From: JAIBJN01 sp963842305
GTDB lineage: Bacteria > Actinomycetota > Thermoleophilia > Gaiellales > Gaiellaceae
Direction: 5' to 3'
DNA: 64,000 nucleotides
Assembly: GCA_963842305.1 (NCBI GenBank)
Contig: CAWJFW010000006.1
Location: 54,207-118,206, forward strand
The notes beneath the pieces are model-generated. The model was not told the origin of the DNA, ran no database searches, and was given only the letters and a program-made list of their open reading frames with translations. Below are positions 17,242 to 25,607 of this stretch, piece by piece. Within the stretch, counting starts at the first letter, position 1. Each line of letters begins with the position of its first letter. A program made the translations under genes and the position numbers.

Positions 17242-17370
17242 CTAGCGACGCGGTGCCCCCATCCAACCCCGGTCTCCGAGGCGGCGGGAATCGAATCCGT
17301 AGAGGTACGCCAACGGGCCGATCAGAGCGAGAAACGCAAGGACGATGATGACCTCGACCAGGACTCTCAC
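17242..17370 (-). CDS. small single-pass membrane protein (42 residues)
   Basis: GTG 17370 is preceded by a GGGGAGGAG purine run. The ORF encodes a short N-terminus, one hydrophobic helix (about residues 3-24, VEVIIVLAFLALIGPLAYLY) and a basic tail. The stop lies one base before the isochorismatase start. The strong ribosome binding site, clean membrane helix and tight coupling support a real gene. Function unknown. Confidence 0.5.
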   Translation of the reverse strand: MRVLVEVIIVLAFLALIGPLAYLYGFDSRRLGDRGWMGAPRR

Positions 17371-17429
17371 CTCCTCCCCTTCGTTCCGCTAGTCACAAGA
17401 ACGTCGCAAAGGGGCTCGCGATTCCCGAG

Positions 17430-18215
17430 GTGGCCCGGAACCCGTTGGGCGCGATGCTCTGGCATGGTTTCCCGGTGCCCGCGGATGACGCGCTCGACCG
17501 GCTCTACGGCCTCCCGCTCGCCGAGTTCACGCCTGCGCGCGACCAGCTCGCCCGCGAGTTGCGCAAGGCCGGCCAGAGCGCGGCGGCCGACGAGGCGAAG
17601 GCCCTCGCGAAGCCATCGATCTCGGCCTGGACGGTAAACCAGCTCGCCCGCACGGAGCCGATGCAGATCCGCGGGCTCATGACGGCAGGCGAGCGCCTCC
17701 GTAACGCCCAGGCTGGGCTTCTGCTCGGCGACGACCCGGACGAGCTCCAGGCAGCGCTCAAGCGGCAGCGCGACGTCGTCGCGGCGCTCCTCGAGAGCGC
17801 GAAAAAGATCCTGGCTAGAGCGGGCCATCCAGCCTCGCCGGCAACTCTCGACCGGATCCGAGGCACGTTGACAGCCGCCGCGGTCGACGAGGAGGGGGCT
17901 CGGCTCGTCGAGATCGGAAGGCTGACGAAGGATCTCGAGCCGGCCGGGTTCGGCGGCCTTGCTCCTGCACCGGGCAAGGTCGCCGGGAGAAAGGCTTCGC
18001 GCTCCTCGCAGCAACGACGCAAGGACGACAAGGCGAGGAAGCAGCGGGTCGACGAGGCCCAGCGGGAGCTCGAGAACCTCCGCGCCGAGGTGGCCGAGCA
18101 GAAGACTCTGGTCCGCCGCACGGCGAGCGAGGCCCGGAAAGCGGAGGCCGAGCTCGAACGGCTGGCCGCACGGCTCGAGGCGGCGAAAGACAAGCTCGCC
18201 CGCGCCCGCTCCTGA
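17430..18215 (+). CDS. conserved actinobacterial protein with C-terminal coiled coil
   Basis: This 261-residue protein starts at GTG 17430. The first 100 residues hold a pattern I have seen in uncharacterised actinobacterial proteins: LYGLPLAEFTPARDQLARELR, then KPSISAWTVNQLAR. From about residue 185 a long charged coiled coil (e.g. QRELENLRAEVAEQ, ELERLAARLEAAKDK) runs to the end. No signal peptide or catalytic motif is visible. It is probably cytosolic and oligomeric. Function unknown. Confidence 0.75.
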   Translation: MARNPLGAMLWHGFPVPADDALDRLYGLPLAEFTPARDQLARELRKAGQSAAADEAKALAKPSISAWTVNQLARTEPMQIRGLMTAGERLRNAQAGLLLGDDPDELQAALKRQRDVVAALLESAKKILARAGHPASPATLDRIRGTLTAAAVDEEGARLVEIGRLTKDLEPAGFGGLAPAPGKVAGRKASRSSQQRRKDDKARKQRVDEAQRELENLRAEVAEQKTLVRRTASEARKAEAELERLAARLEAAKDKLARARS

Positions 18216-18391
18216 GGAACCCGCAGTCCTATTCCTCCCCGGCTGCCCCCGGGTGGCAGTCGACGCGAACCACGCGAACCGGGATTCCGTCGGAATCTCT
18301 CCCTCCCCTTGATCACGTTCCGGCCCGCAACCCTCGGTCGTCGCCACGAGCGCTTGGTTTGACATCTGGCGGCAGACCTAGTAGGTAGCGC

Positions 18392-19096
18392 GTGAAAAGC
18401 AGGGAAAAGGAGCCGGAGCGACGTGCCCAGCCGTCGTCTCAGATTCCTGCGGCCGCAGACATCGGGGATTCCTCGATGATCGACGTCGTGGTCGTCGCAG
18501 GGATCCCCCTCTACCGTGAAGGGTTGGCCCTCGCGCTCGGGCATGGTGGCCGAGTCCAAGTCGTGGGAACCGCCGCGGATTCACAGGAGGCGCTCTCTCG
18601 GGTGCGTGATCTCCAGCCCGACGTCGTGCTCGTCGACGTGGCGATGGACGAGGGCTTCGACACCATCCGCGCCCTTCGCGAGGCAAGGCCGAAGGCAAAG
18701 GTCGTCGCCGTCGCGGTGTCCGATACGGAGGCCGACGTGATCGCCTGTGCCGAGGCAGGGGCCTCCGGCTATGTCCCGCGAGACGGAACGGTCGACGACC
18801 TGGAGACCATGGTCGAAAGCGTCGCGCGCGGGGAGATCGAGTGCTCGCCGAGGATCGCCGCAAGCCTGCTGAGACGGGTCGGCGCACTTGCCGCGGAGCT
18901 TCGAGGCCCCTCCCCCAACTCGTCGCTGACCGCCCGTGAGCAGGAGATCGCCGAACTGCTCGACCAAGGGCTCACGAACAAGGAGATCGCCCAAAGGCTC
19001 AGCATTGCGGTACCCACCGTCAAGAACCATGTGCACAGGATCCTGGACAAGCTGCACGTCCATCGGCGCACCGAGACGGCCGGTCGGCTCAAGTAG
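18392..19096 (+). CDS. LuxR/NarL-type response regulator with degenerate receiver
   Basis: The 234-residue protein has a receiver-like domain (about residues 29-148) and a LuxR-type DNA-binding domain (about 170-232: LTAREQEIAELLDQGLTNKEIAQRLSIA, then TVKNHVHRILDKL). The phospho-acceptor Asp82 is kept (VLVDVAM), but the usual Asp-Asp acidic pair is Ala36-Gly37 (VVVVAGIPL) and the conserved Lys is Arg130 (GYVPRDG). It may therefore work without normal phosphorylation. Start GTG 18392 gives a 28-residue extension; ATG 18476 would start right at the receiver. No histidine kinase is adjacent. It is the nearest upstream regulator of the protease gene group on the same strand. Confidence 0.87.
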   Translation: MKSREKEPERRAQPSSQIPAAADIGDSSMIDVVVVAGIPLYREGLALALGHGGRVQVVGTAADSQEALSRVRDLQPDVVLVDVAMDEGFDTIRALREARPKAKVVAVAVSDTEADVIACAEAGASGYVPRDGTVDDLETMVESVARGEIECSPRIAASLLRRVGALAAELRGPSPNSSLTAREQEIAELLDQGLTNKEIAQRLSIAVPTVKNHVHRILDKLHVHRRTETAGRLK

Positions 19097-19365
19097 GAAC
19101 TAGTACTTCTCACCTTGGGGGAACTGGCCCTTTGCGTCCGCGCGTCTGAATCCGAAGATCCATTCCCATCCGTGATTCGTTCCTGAAGAATTAAGCCGGT
19201 GCATCCAATCGCGGGTGCCGCGCTTGGAGAGATTCCGGCAACGAGCCAAGGACGGGGGAATTCGACTGAAGAACGATCACGACGCGCGCCGTCGTCTCGG
19301 CCGGTTTAGCCGGCCTTCGCACCTGAACCCGTTCGAGAACGGTCAGCGACGAAAGGAGTTGCGTA
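19097..19365. other. 269-base intergenic region upstream of the protease gene group
   Basis: No ORF is convincing. A GGCCGG-TTTAG-CCGGCC hairpin lies at about 19299-19315 without a T-tract. The region is less GC-rich than the genes, as expected for a promoter, but I cannot place -35/-10 boxes with confidence. Confidence 0.4.
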
Positions 19366-20163
19366 ATGGCGACGACTGAGCAGGAGATGGTTGTCCGACG
19401 CGGGCGACCGGACGCCGCCGCAGCCGAGGAGCGAATGAGGCCGGCTCGAGTGCTGACGGCGCTGGCGGACGAGCTCGACGTGAGGATGGACGGAGCGAAG
19501 GTCGACGTTCCGGCCGAGACCGAGGAGGCGGCACGGGCTTGGATCGACGACTACCGAGCGAAGCTGACCGCCCAGACCGAGAACTACCTCGACAGACAAG
19601 CTGACTACTTCGCCGAGCTGGCGGGTCGGCAGGTGGACACGATAGGCGAGCCGACCCACGTCGGCTACGTGTACTGGGATCTGGTCACGATCTCGCCCAT
19701 CCAGTTCATCTCGCTGCCGCCCTACCAGCCCAGCAAGATCATCGCGAGCAACGAGCTCGCCCTGTTGCAGGCGGTGCTCTTCATCAACCCGGCGACGAAC
19801 ATCTTCAACCCCATCTCCGCCACCACCATCCTCGGCGGCCGAGACTTCAGGGTTCGATTCGAGCAGGTGAACCTCACCGACGTGACGAACGGGCCGGACT
19901 TCACGTTCGTGGGGACGTTCCCCGCAACCGCTCCTTCGCTCACGTTCTTCTCGATCTTCATCATCGCGCCCGACCCCGGGCAAAACTCACGGCTGGTCGA
20001 GCTCAATGCGACCGCCGACATCGTTGATATCGCTCAGCCATTCGCGGCGTTCGCGACGAATCACTTGGACATCGATTCGGACCCAGGCTTCCTGAACGTT
20101 CCGCCTCAGGCGCCACAGTTCCAGCACGACATTCCGCTGCGGTACCTGATCTACAGCAAGTAG
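19366..20163 (+). CDS. uncharacterised protein upstream of the M36 protease
   Basis: ATG 19366 follows a good AAAGGAG site. The 265-residue product has a charged helical N-terminal third (residues 1-90) and a C-terminal two-thirds that looks beta-rich (e.g. HVGYVYWDLVTISPIQFISL, FRVRFEQVNLTD, TFFSIFIIAPD). There is no signal peptide or membrane segment and no Cys. I do not recognise the family. It shares strand and neighbourhood with a metalloprotease that also lacks a signal peptide, so the two may be handled together. Confidence 0.7.
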   Translation: MATTEQEMVVRRGRPDAAAAEERMRPARVLTALADELDVRMDGAKVDVPAETEEAARAWIDDYRAKLTAQTENYLDRQADYFAELAGRQVDTIGEPTHVGYVYWDLVTISPIQFISLPPYQPSKIIASNELALLQAVLFINPATNIFNPISATTILGGRDFRVRFEQVNLTDVTNGPDFTFVGTFPATAPSLTFFSIFIIAPDPGQNSRLVELNATADIVDIAQPFAAFATNHLDIDSDPGFLNVPPQAPQFQHDIPLRYLIYSK

Positions 20164-20272
20164 CGGTGCGCTCGACGCCCACAGCACAGCTGGCTGGCCC
20201 CGACAGGCACGGCGCGTCGGGGTCAGCCGTGGGCTCTCGCGTTGAAGGTGCGGATCTGATGGCGGATTCGCG

Positions 20273-22588
20273 GTGAGCCGCGAGGTCGATCGGCGCGACT
20301 TCAGCGGAACCCGGGCAACGCCGTCGCGTGAGGCGGAGTTGCAGAGCGTTGCCGCCGACGTCTCCGATCGTCTTCCCGGCGATCAGCGGGTGGCCGTCGC
20401 CGCCGTGGACGCGACGACGGGCAACCCTTCGCTCGTCGTCTCGGAGTCCGCACCGGCGGTGCGCGAGAACTACGTTCGACGGGCGCTGGCTCACGTACAG
20501 GGCATCGCCGATGTCCTCAGTCTGGAGGCGACCGCGCCCGCCGATTACGTCGCGGACGAGCACGTTTCCGAGACGAGCAGTCACGCGGCGACAGTGCACC
20601 TCCAGCAGCTGTACAAGGGAATCCCGATCTTCCAGGCGACACAGGTCGTTCGCTTCGCGCCCGACGGCGCGTTGAGCGAGACGGCCGGGACCAGCGTCCC
20701 GGTAACCGCTGAAGTCGACGCCGTTCCAACTCTTTCGGCGCGGGACGCGGTGCTGAGGGCTGCTCAGCACGTCGCCGAGCCCGACCCGGACGAGGAGGGC
20801 GCCGTCGACCAGTTCGGAGAGCCCCTCGACCTTGTGCGTCTCGATCTGGCGGACTTCGAGCCGAGGGCGATCGCATCGTTTTCGAACCGACCGGATCTCC
20901 CCTCGGTGTTCGAGCCGGGCCCCTTCGGAGCCCCGATCACGGCGAGCCTCGTCTGGTTTCCGCTCGGGGAGGTCATCCGGCTCGCGTGGGAGATCAAGCT
21001 CGCGATGCCGGGTTACGCCGGCGAGTACCGGACGATCGTCGACGCGAAGGACGGCGAGATCCTGTACTGCCGCCAGTTGGTGCAGACGGTCGCAGCGCGT
21101 GGAAACGTCTTCCTCAGGGACGGTGGCGGGACGCGCGCGATGACCAGCTTCCCGAGACAGCTCACCGACTACGACGTCTCGTCCTCAGAGCCGCTTCCGC
21201 CCGGCTTCCCCGACGACTGGGTGGACGGCGACAGCACCGCGGGCAATTCAGCGATCGCCCACCTCGACACCGGCGGGCCCTCCCTCCGTGGAATACGGAA
21301 CGGCCAGCTCACATTCGACCCCGATCCTGGGAGCGACGACCAGAAGATCCTGAACCTCTTCTACATCAGCTGCTACCTGCACGACTACTTCTACTTGCTC
21401 GGCTTCAGGGAGGCCGACGGAAACTTTCAGCAGGACAACAAGGGACGAGGTGGAGTGGCGACCGACCGGGTCGAGGCGCGCGCCCACCAGGGGGCGGTCT
21501 ACGGGACCGCCAACATGTACACGCCGGTCGAAGGCTCGGGGCCGGTCATCAGCATGGGCCTCGTGACGAGCACGAAGCGACACACGGCGCTCGATGCCAC
21601 CGTCGTGATCCACGAGTTCACGCACGGCGTCACGAATCGCCTCGTCGGGGGCCCGATGAACGTCCAAGCTCTGGAGGCCCCCCAGAGCCGCGGCTTCGGC
21701 GAGGGGTGCAGCGACTACTTCGCCTGCACGATCACCGAAGACACGGTCGTCGCTTCCTGGGCGGTTAGGCGGCCCGGGGGCCTCCGCGGGTATGCGTACG
21801 ACTCGAACTTCCCGGACGACTTCGGCGATCTCGGCACGGGCCGCTACACAGAGGTGCATGCGATCGGCGAGATCTGGTGCGCGGCCGCCCTCGAGATGAA
21901 CCGGCGCATCGGGCCTGAGCTCGGCGTTCAGCTCGTCGTGGACGCGCTCAAGCTCGCACCCGCAAACCCGAGCCTCCTCGACATGCGCGACGCGATCGTG
22001 TCGGCGGCCGATCACAGGCGGGCGAGCAGACAACTCGACGCGATCCAGCACGCCGCAGTGTGCGATGGCATCTGGGAGGCGTTTGCCCGCTTCGGGATGG
22101 GGCCGCGAGCGAGGTCGTTCGGGGCGAGCCTCTACGGCATCGAGCCGGATTTCGCTCGACCGGAGACGCCGGACGAGCCAGACGAGCCTGAACCGCCGGA
22201 GTCGGAGCGGCAGGTCAGGGCTGAAGGCAGGCCGAACCTGACGATCCCCGACGACAAGCCGGAAGGTGTAGAGGCGACGCTCGCTGTCCCCGTGAGCGGT
22301 CGCATCGCGGCCCTGGCCGTCTCCATCGACATCGAGCACCCGTACCGGGGAGACCTGAGGGTCTCCCTGCGAGCGCCTAGCGGGACCGCCGCCGTTCTCC
22401 ACGACCGAGGCGGCGGAAGCTCCGACGACCTGATCAGGTCCTACACGACGGCGGACACGCCCCTTCTGACTGTGTTTCTCGGGGAGGATGCTCGGGGAGA
22501 GTGGATGCTCGCTGTAGCGGATCTGGAGGGGAGAGACGTCGGCGTGCTCCGCCGGTGGGCGCTCGACATCGATCTCGAGGAGGCGTAG
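20273..22588 (+). CDS. M36 (fungalysin-type) zinc metalloprotease with P-domain, no signal peptide
   Basis: The 771-residue protein has an FTP-type propeptide region (about residues 60-145), a PepSY-like segment (about 150-270) and an M36 catalytic domain. The zinc site is H447-E448-x-x-H451 (IHEFTHGVTNRL) with Glu477 (GFGEGCSDYF) as third ligand. A C-terminal proprotein-convertase P-like beta domain (about 650-771) ends in GEWMLAVADLEGRDVGVLRRWALDI. Fungalysins are normally secreted zymogens, yet GTG 20273 starts a hydrophilic N-terminus and an in-frame TGA at 20243 rules out an upstream signal sequence. It could be exported by a non-classical route or act in the cell. Confidence 0.9.
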   Translation: MSREVDRRDFSGTRATPSREAELQSVAADVSDRLPGDQRVAVAAVDATTGNPSLVVSESAPAVRENYVRRALAHVQGIADVLSLEATAPADYVADEHVSETSSHAATVHLQQLYKGIPIFQATQVVRFAPDGALSETAGTSVPVTAEVDAVPTLSARDAVLRAAQHVAEPDPDEEGAVDQFGEPLDLVRLDLADFEPRAIASFSNRPDLPSVFEPGPFGAPITASLVWFPLGEVIRLAWEIKLAMPGYAGEYRTIVDAKDGEILYCRQLVQTVAARGNVFLRDGGGTRAMTSFPRQLTDYDVSSSEPLPPGFPDDWVDGDSTAGNSAIAHLDTGGPSLRGIRNGQLTFDPDPGSDDQKILNLFYISCYLHDYFYLLGFREADGNFQQDNKGRGGVATDRVEARAHQGAVYGTANMYTPVEGSGPVISMGLVTSTKRHTALDATVVIHEFTHGVTNRLVGGPMNVQALEAPQSRGFGEGCSDYFACTITEDTVVASWAVRRPGGLRGYAYDSNFPDDFGDLGTGRYTEVHAIGEIWCAAALEMNRRIGPELGVQLVVDALKLAPANPSLLDMRDAIVSAADHRRASRQLDAIQHAAVCDGIWEAFARFGMGPRARSFGASLYGIEPDFARPETPDEPDEPEPPESERQVRAEGRPNLTIPDDKPEGVEATLAVPVSGRIAALAVSIDIEHPYRGDLRVSLRAPSGTAAVLHDRGGGSSDDLIRSYTTADTPLLTVFLGEDARGEWMLAVADLEGRDVGVLRRWALDIDLEEA

Positions 22589-22628
22589 TTGCCTAGGATC
22601 GAGCAGTCTCAAGGGAGGCCACTGGCGA

Positions 22629-23312
22629 ATGGATGACTTCAAGCTCATCAAGGGAATCGGCCCCGCAATCGAGCGACGGCTTCATGAGGTAGGGATCATG
22701 ACCTTCGCGCAGCTCGCGGCCCTGTCTCCGGACGGTCTGGCGACCCTCATCGACAGCGTCGGGGGCGTGAGCAGCGAGCGAATCGCCAAGCAGGATTGGA
22801 CCGGCAAGGCGGAGGCCCTAGCAGCGACATCTATGGCGAGCGCACAGGCAGCCTCTGAGGGCAGGGCGGAGGAGGAGGAAGGGCGGGAGATAGCCACGGT
22901 CGCGTCGCCGCCCGACACGTCGAGCGCGACGGATGCGCCCGACGACCTTCAGCTCGAGCTCGACGACGCGTCGTTCGAGGAGATGCTCGAGGATGAACTC
23001 GCGGGCGAGGCGGATTCGACTCGGATACGCGCCGAGGTCGGATTCCGCATCTCGGGCGCGCGTGCCGCCAAGGTCGTCTCGAGGCGACCGAGCTACTACG
23101 TCCACATCCTCGCGGAGGTCGCGGCAAGTGACGATATGGCCGTGCTCGCCGCAGCGCACGGCCGGCTCGAGCCCGGCGTCCTCTCCTACAGAACGGCGGT
23201 CGAGTTCACGGCGCCCGAGGTCGGCCACTACCAGCTGCTCGGCACCGTGGTGATCTCCGACTACAACGCCCTCGGAGTCACCGTCGGGCCGAAGCTCAAG
23301 GTGATTCCCTGA
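22629..23312 (+). CDS. helix-hairpin-helix protein with C-terminal beta domain
   Basis: ATG 22629 begins directly with a helix-hairpin-helix module (LIKGIGPAIERRLHEVGI, then TFAQLAALSPDGLATL; about residues 5-60), the type found in DUF4332-like proteins. An acidic low-complexity linker (70-125) leads to a beta-rich domain (about 135-227, RPSYYVHILAEV ... GVTVGPKLKVIP). No export signal is present. It starts 40 bases after the M36 protease gene and is probably in the same transcript. The hairpin module may bind DNA or another protein; function unknown. Confidence 0.7.
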   Translation: MDDFKLIKGIGPAIERRLHEVGIMTFAQLAALSPDGLATLIDSVGGVSSERIAKQDWTGKAEALAATSMASAQAASEGRAEEEEGREIATVASPPDTSSATDAPDDLQLELDDASFEEMLEDELAGEADSTRIRAEVGFRISGARAAKVVSRRPSYYVHILAEVAASDDMAVLAAAHGRLEPGVLSYRTAVEFTAPEVGHYQLLGTVVISDYNALGVTVGPKLKVIP

Positions 23313-23345
23313 CGACGCCTGGCGCCGAGGCGGCCGGCCCTGGCG

Positions 23346-23483
23346 TCACTTCATCAGGACGAAGTCAACGAGGACGTACGTCCCGTCTTCGAGCTTCTCG
23401 ACGACCAGGATGATGTTCCCGTCGGCGGGGGTGAACCGCTTCGATCCGGTGATGCTTTCCTCTTCGCCGAAGCACTGTTCCAT
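23346..23483 (-). CDS. small acidic protein (45 residues)
   Basis: ATG 23483 is preceded by AGGCGAGGAAGA, a good ribosome binding site. The 45-residue product (MEQCFGEEES ... DGTYVLVDFVLMK) looks like a small beta-hairpin protein. It is convergent with the helix-hairpin-helix gene. No family recognised. Confidence 0.45.
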   Translation of the reverse strand: MEQCFGEEESITGSKRFTPADGNIILVVEKLEDGTYVLVDFVLMK

Positions 23484-23631
23484 TCTTCCTCGCCTTTCGT
23501 CCGAGCCGTTGAGGTGAGCTTCGGCAGCGGCTGCCTTCGCCTTGAATGCTCACGTTCAGGCTACGCGCGCAGTCGGACGCTCTGCCGCACCCAAGGCGAG
23601 CGTGCTCTTGATCGCCGCTAGTCTCTGGGCC

Positions 23632-23901
23632 ATGTGCAGAAGCATCCACACCCTCCACAACTTCGCGCCACCCGCCGGCGAGGAAGAGGTCCACGCGGCC
23701 GCCCTCCAGTACGTGCGCAAGGTCAGCGGCTACACGAAGCCGTCGCAGGCGAACGCCGCGGCCTTCGAGCGCGCCGTCGACGAGGTCGCCGCCGCCACGA
23801 GCCGGCTCCTCGCCGGGCTCGTCACCTCTGCGCCTCCGAAGGACCGCGAGGTCGAGCTGGAGAAGAAGCGCGCCCGCTGGCTCGAGCGCCAGGCCGTCTA
23901 A
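23632..23901 (+). CDS. DUF2277 family protein
   Basis: Starting at ATG 23632 the protein begins MCRSIHTLHNFAPPA and continues AALQYVRKVSGYTKPSQANAA, the DUF2277 signature. The C-terminal half is helical and ends in a basic segment. At 89 residues it has normal family length; upstream in-frame starts are not used. TAGTCT (23619-23624) lies seven bases before the ATG, fitting a leaderless transcript. The family is uncharacterised. Its stop shares CTAA with the convergent F420 gene. Confidence 0.88.
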   Translation: MCRSIHTLHNFAPPAGEEEVHAAALQYVRKVSGYTKPSQANAAAFERAVDEVAAATSRLLAGLVTSAPPKDREVELEKKRARWLERQAV

Positions 23902-24305
23902 TCGTCGGCAGCCCAGTCGCGCCAGTCGACGACGTCGACGGCCAACACGGGAAGCCCGGGTGGGGTTTCCCGGTACTGCTCGTACTTGGCGCTCAACGCC
24001 GCGAGCGCACGCGTTGCCTCGTCTCCCCCGTCCAGGACGCGTGCCCGGCCACGGAGCCGCACCCACCAGAGCCTGGTCCAGTCGTCCTCGTAGTGATCGA
24101 CGAGCACGGTGACCTCGGGCCGGACACGTGCGTTCTCGATCCGACGAAGCGTCCGCGAGCGCTTCGGCTTTCCGTCGACAGCCGTGTAGAGCGTCTCGCC
24201 CTCGACGGCGAAGACGATCGGGACCACGTGCGCGCGGCCGTCCGGGTCGAGGGTCGCCAGCCTGGCGACCCGTTCCTGACCCACCCGGCCGCGCGCGTCG
24301 CGCAT
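23898..24305 (-). CDS. PPOX-class F420-dependent oxidoreductase (TIGR03668-like)
   Basis: The 135-residue protein has the split beta-barrel fold pattern of F420-dependent FDORs: VARLATLDPDGRAHVVPIVFAVEGETLYTAV, KPKRSRTLRRIENARVRPEVTVLVDHYEDDW and WWVRLRGRARVL. These match the TIGR03668 subgroup. It uses the deazaflavin F420 as cofactor; substrate unknown. ATG 24305 is chosen over longer frames that run through L31. It sits 11 bases after rpmE on the same strand. Confidence 0.85.
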   Translation of the reverse strand: MRDARGRVGQERVARLATLDPDGRAHVVPIVFAVEGETLYTAVDGKPKRSRTLRRIENARVRPEVTVLVDHYEDDWTRLWWVRLRGRARVLDGGDEATRALAALSAKYEQYRETPPGLPVLAVDVVDWRDWAADD

Positions 24306-24316
24306 TCGTGGGTGCG

Positions 24317-24529
24317 CTAGCGAGCGCCGGCGGCAGCGCGCCGGCGCTCGAAGCGCTCGATCCGATCGCTGCTGCGGACCACCCGCGCCTCGCCGGTGTA
24401 GGCGGGATGGCAGGCCGAGCAGGACTCGACCTGGATGGCCCGTCGCGTCGAGCGGGTCTCGAAGCTCGTCCCGCAGGTCGTGCACGTGACCGTGGTGACC
24501 TGGACTTCGGGGTGAATCGCTGTCTTCAT
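24317..24529 (-). CDS. rpmE: 50S ribosomal protein L31, zinc-binding type
   Basis: ATG 24529 has a GAAGGA ribosome binding site. The 70-residue protein contains two CxxC pairs (Cys16/Cys19 and Cys37/Cys40), the C+ form that binds zinc, and the conserved tail SSDRIERFERR. It belongs to the large ribosomal subunit. It lies 14 bases downstream of the sigma factor gene on the same strand. Confidence 0.92.
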   Translation of the reverse strand: MKTAIHPEVQVTTVTCTTCGTSFETRSTRRAIQVESCSACHPAYTGEARVVRSSDRIERFERRRAAAGAR

Positions 24530-24543
24530 CTCGTTCCTTCTCG

Positions 24544-25524
24544 TTAGGCGGAGAGCGCGAGCTCGTCGTCCTCGCCGAGAGTCTCCGCCAGGGTCTCGAG
24601 AGCTTCGCCCTCGAGGCGGCGGATCCGCTCGCGACTGATCCCGAGCTCCGCGCCGATGGACTCGAGGGAGTGGGGCTCGCCGTCGAGGCCGTAGCGCAGC
24701 TCGATGATGCGCCGCTCCAGCTCGGGAAGCTCCGCGAGTGCGAGCCGCACGGCGCGGCTGCGCAGGTACTCGTGGGCCAGCTCCTCCGGGTTGTCCGCGT
24801 TCTCGTCCGCGAAGAGGTCGCCGAGCTCGCCGTCGTCGTCGCTCCCGATCGACCTGTTCAGCGACACGCGGGCCTCGACCACGTCCAGCGCCTCGTCGAC
24901 GTGGAGCTGGGAGAGGCCGGTCGCCTCCGCGAGCTCCTCGTGCGTCGGCGGACGCCCGAGCGCCGGCTCCAGCTTCCGCGCAGCTGCGCGCAGCTTGTTG
25001 CGCCGCTCGTGGACGTGCGTCGGCACACGGATCGTGCGCGACTGGCCCGCAACCGAGCGCTGCACGGCCTGGCGGATCCACCACGTCGCGTAGGTGGAGA
25101 ACTTGAAGCCCTTCCGGTAGTCGAACTTCTCGACTGCCCGGTTGAGGCCGATGACGCCGTCCTGGATCAGATCGCCGAACGGGACGCCGCGGCCCCGATA
25201 GCGCTTCGCGATCGAGACGACGAGCCGCAGATTCGAATTGATCATGCGCGCCTTCGCCGCCTGGTCGCCGCGCTCAACAGCCTTGGCGAGCACGACCTCC
25301 TCGGCCGGGGTCAGCAGCGGGTGCCGCCCGAGCTCGTTCAGGAAGAGGTCGAGGGAATCCGCCGAGCTCGGCAGCTCGAAAGCCTCGAGTTCGCCGAGCT
25401 CGAAATCCTCGTCGGTGATGGTCGAAGCCGCCTCGCCGGGCTCGACGAAGTCACGCTCCTCGTCCTCGAGCAGCGTCTGCACATCAGGTGTATCCATGAT
25501 CGTCTGGATCGGTAGTCCTTTCAC
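24544..25524 (-). CDS. sigma-70 family factor, RpoD/SigA type
   Basis: The 326-residue protein has an acidic N-terminus, region 1.2 (DSLDLFLNELGRHPLLTPAEEVVLAK) and region 2 (NLRLVVSIAKRYRGRGVPFGDLIQDGVIGL ... KFSTYATWWIRQAVQR). Region 3 (RVPTHVHERRNKL) and region 4 (LPELERRIIELRYGLDG ... SLESIGAELGISRERIRRLE) follow. This is the full architecture of primary or group 2 sigma factors. It is shorter than many primary sigma factors because region 1.1 is reduced. GTG 25524 or ATG 25497 may be the start; neither has a clear ribosome binding site. rpmE follows closely. Confidence 0.92.
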   Translation of the reverse strand: MKGLPIQTIMDTPDVQTLLEDEERDFVEPGEAASTITDEDFELGELEAFELPSSADSLDLFLNELGRHPLLTPAEEVVLAKAVERGDQAAKARMINSNLRLVVSIAKRYRGRGVPFGDLIQDGVIGLNRAVEKFDYRKGFKFSTYATWWIRQAVQRSVAGQSRTIRVPTHVHERRNKLRAAARKLEPALGRPPTHEELAEATGLSQLHVDEALDVVEARVSLNRSIGSDDDGELGDLFADENADNPEELAHEYLRSRAVRLALAELPELERRIIELRYGLDGEPHSLESIGAELGISRERIRRLEGEALETLAETLGEDDELALSA

Positions 25525-25607
25525 TCGTAGAGTCGGCCGCTCGCGTCTGCAAGCGGCACCGAAGCATTAAACGGAGGCGAGCCCCCGCTCATTCCCGCGG
25601 ATCGTGG

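Noticed and set aside
19299..19315. GGCCGG/CCGGCC hairpin as a terminator or riboswitch
   Set aside because: Six G-C pairs arise easily by chance in this sequence, no T-tract follows, and it is far from the upstream gene end.
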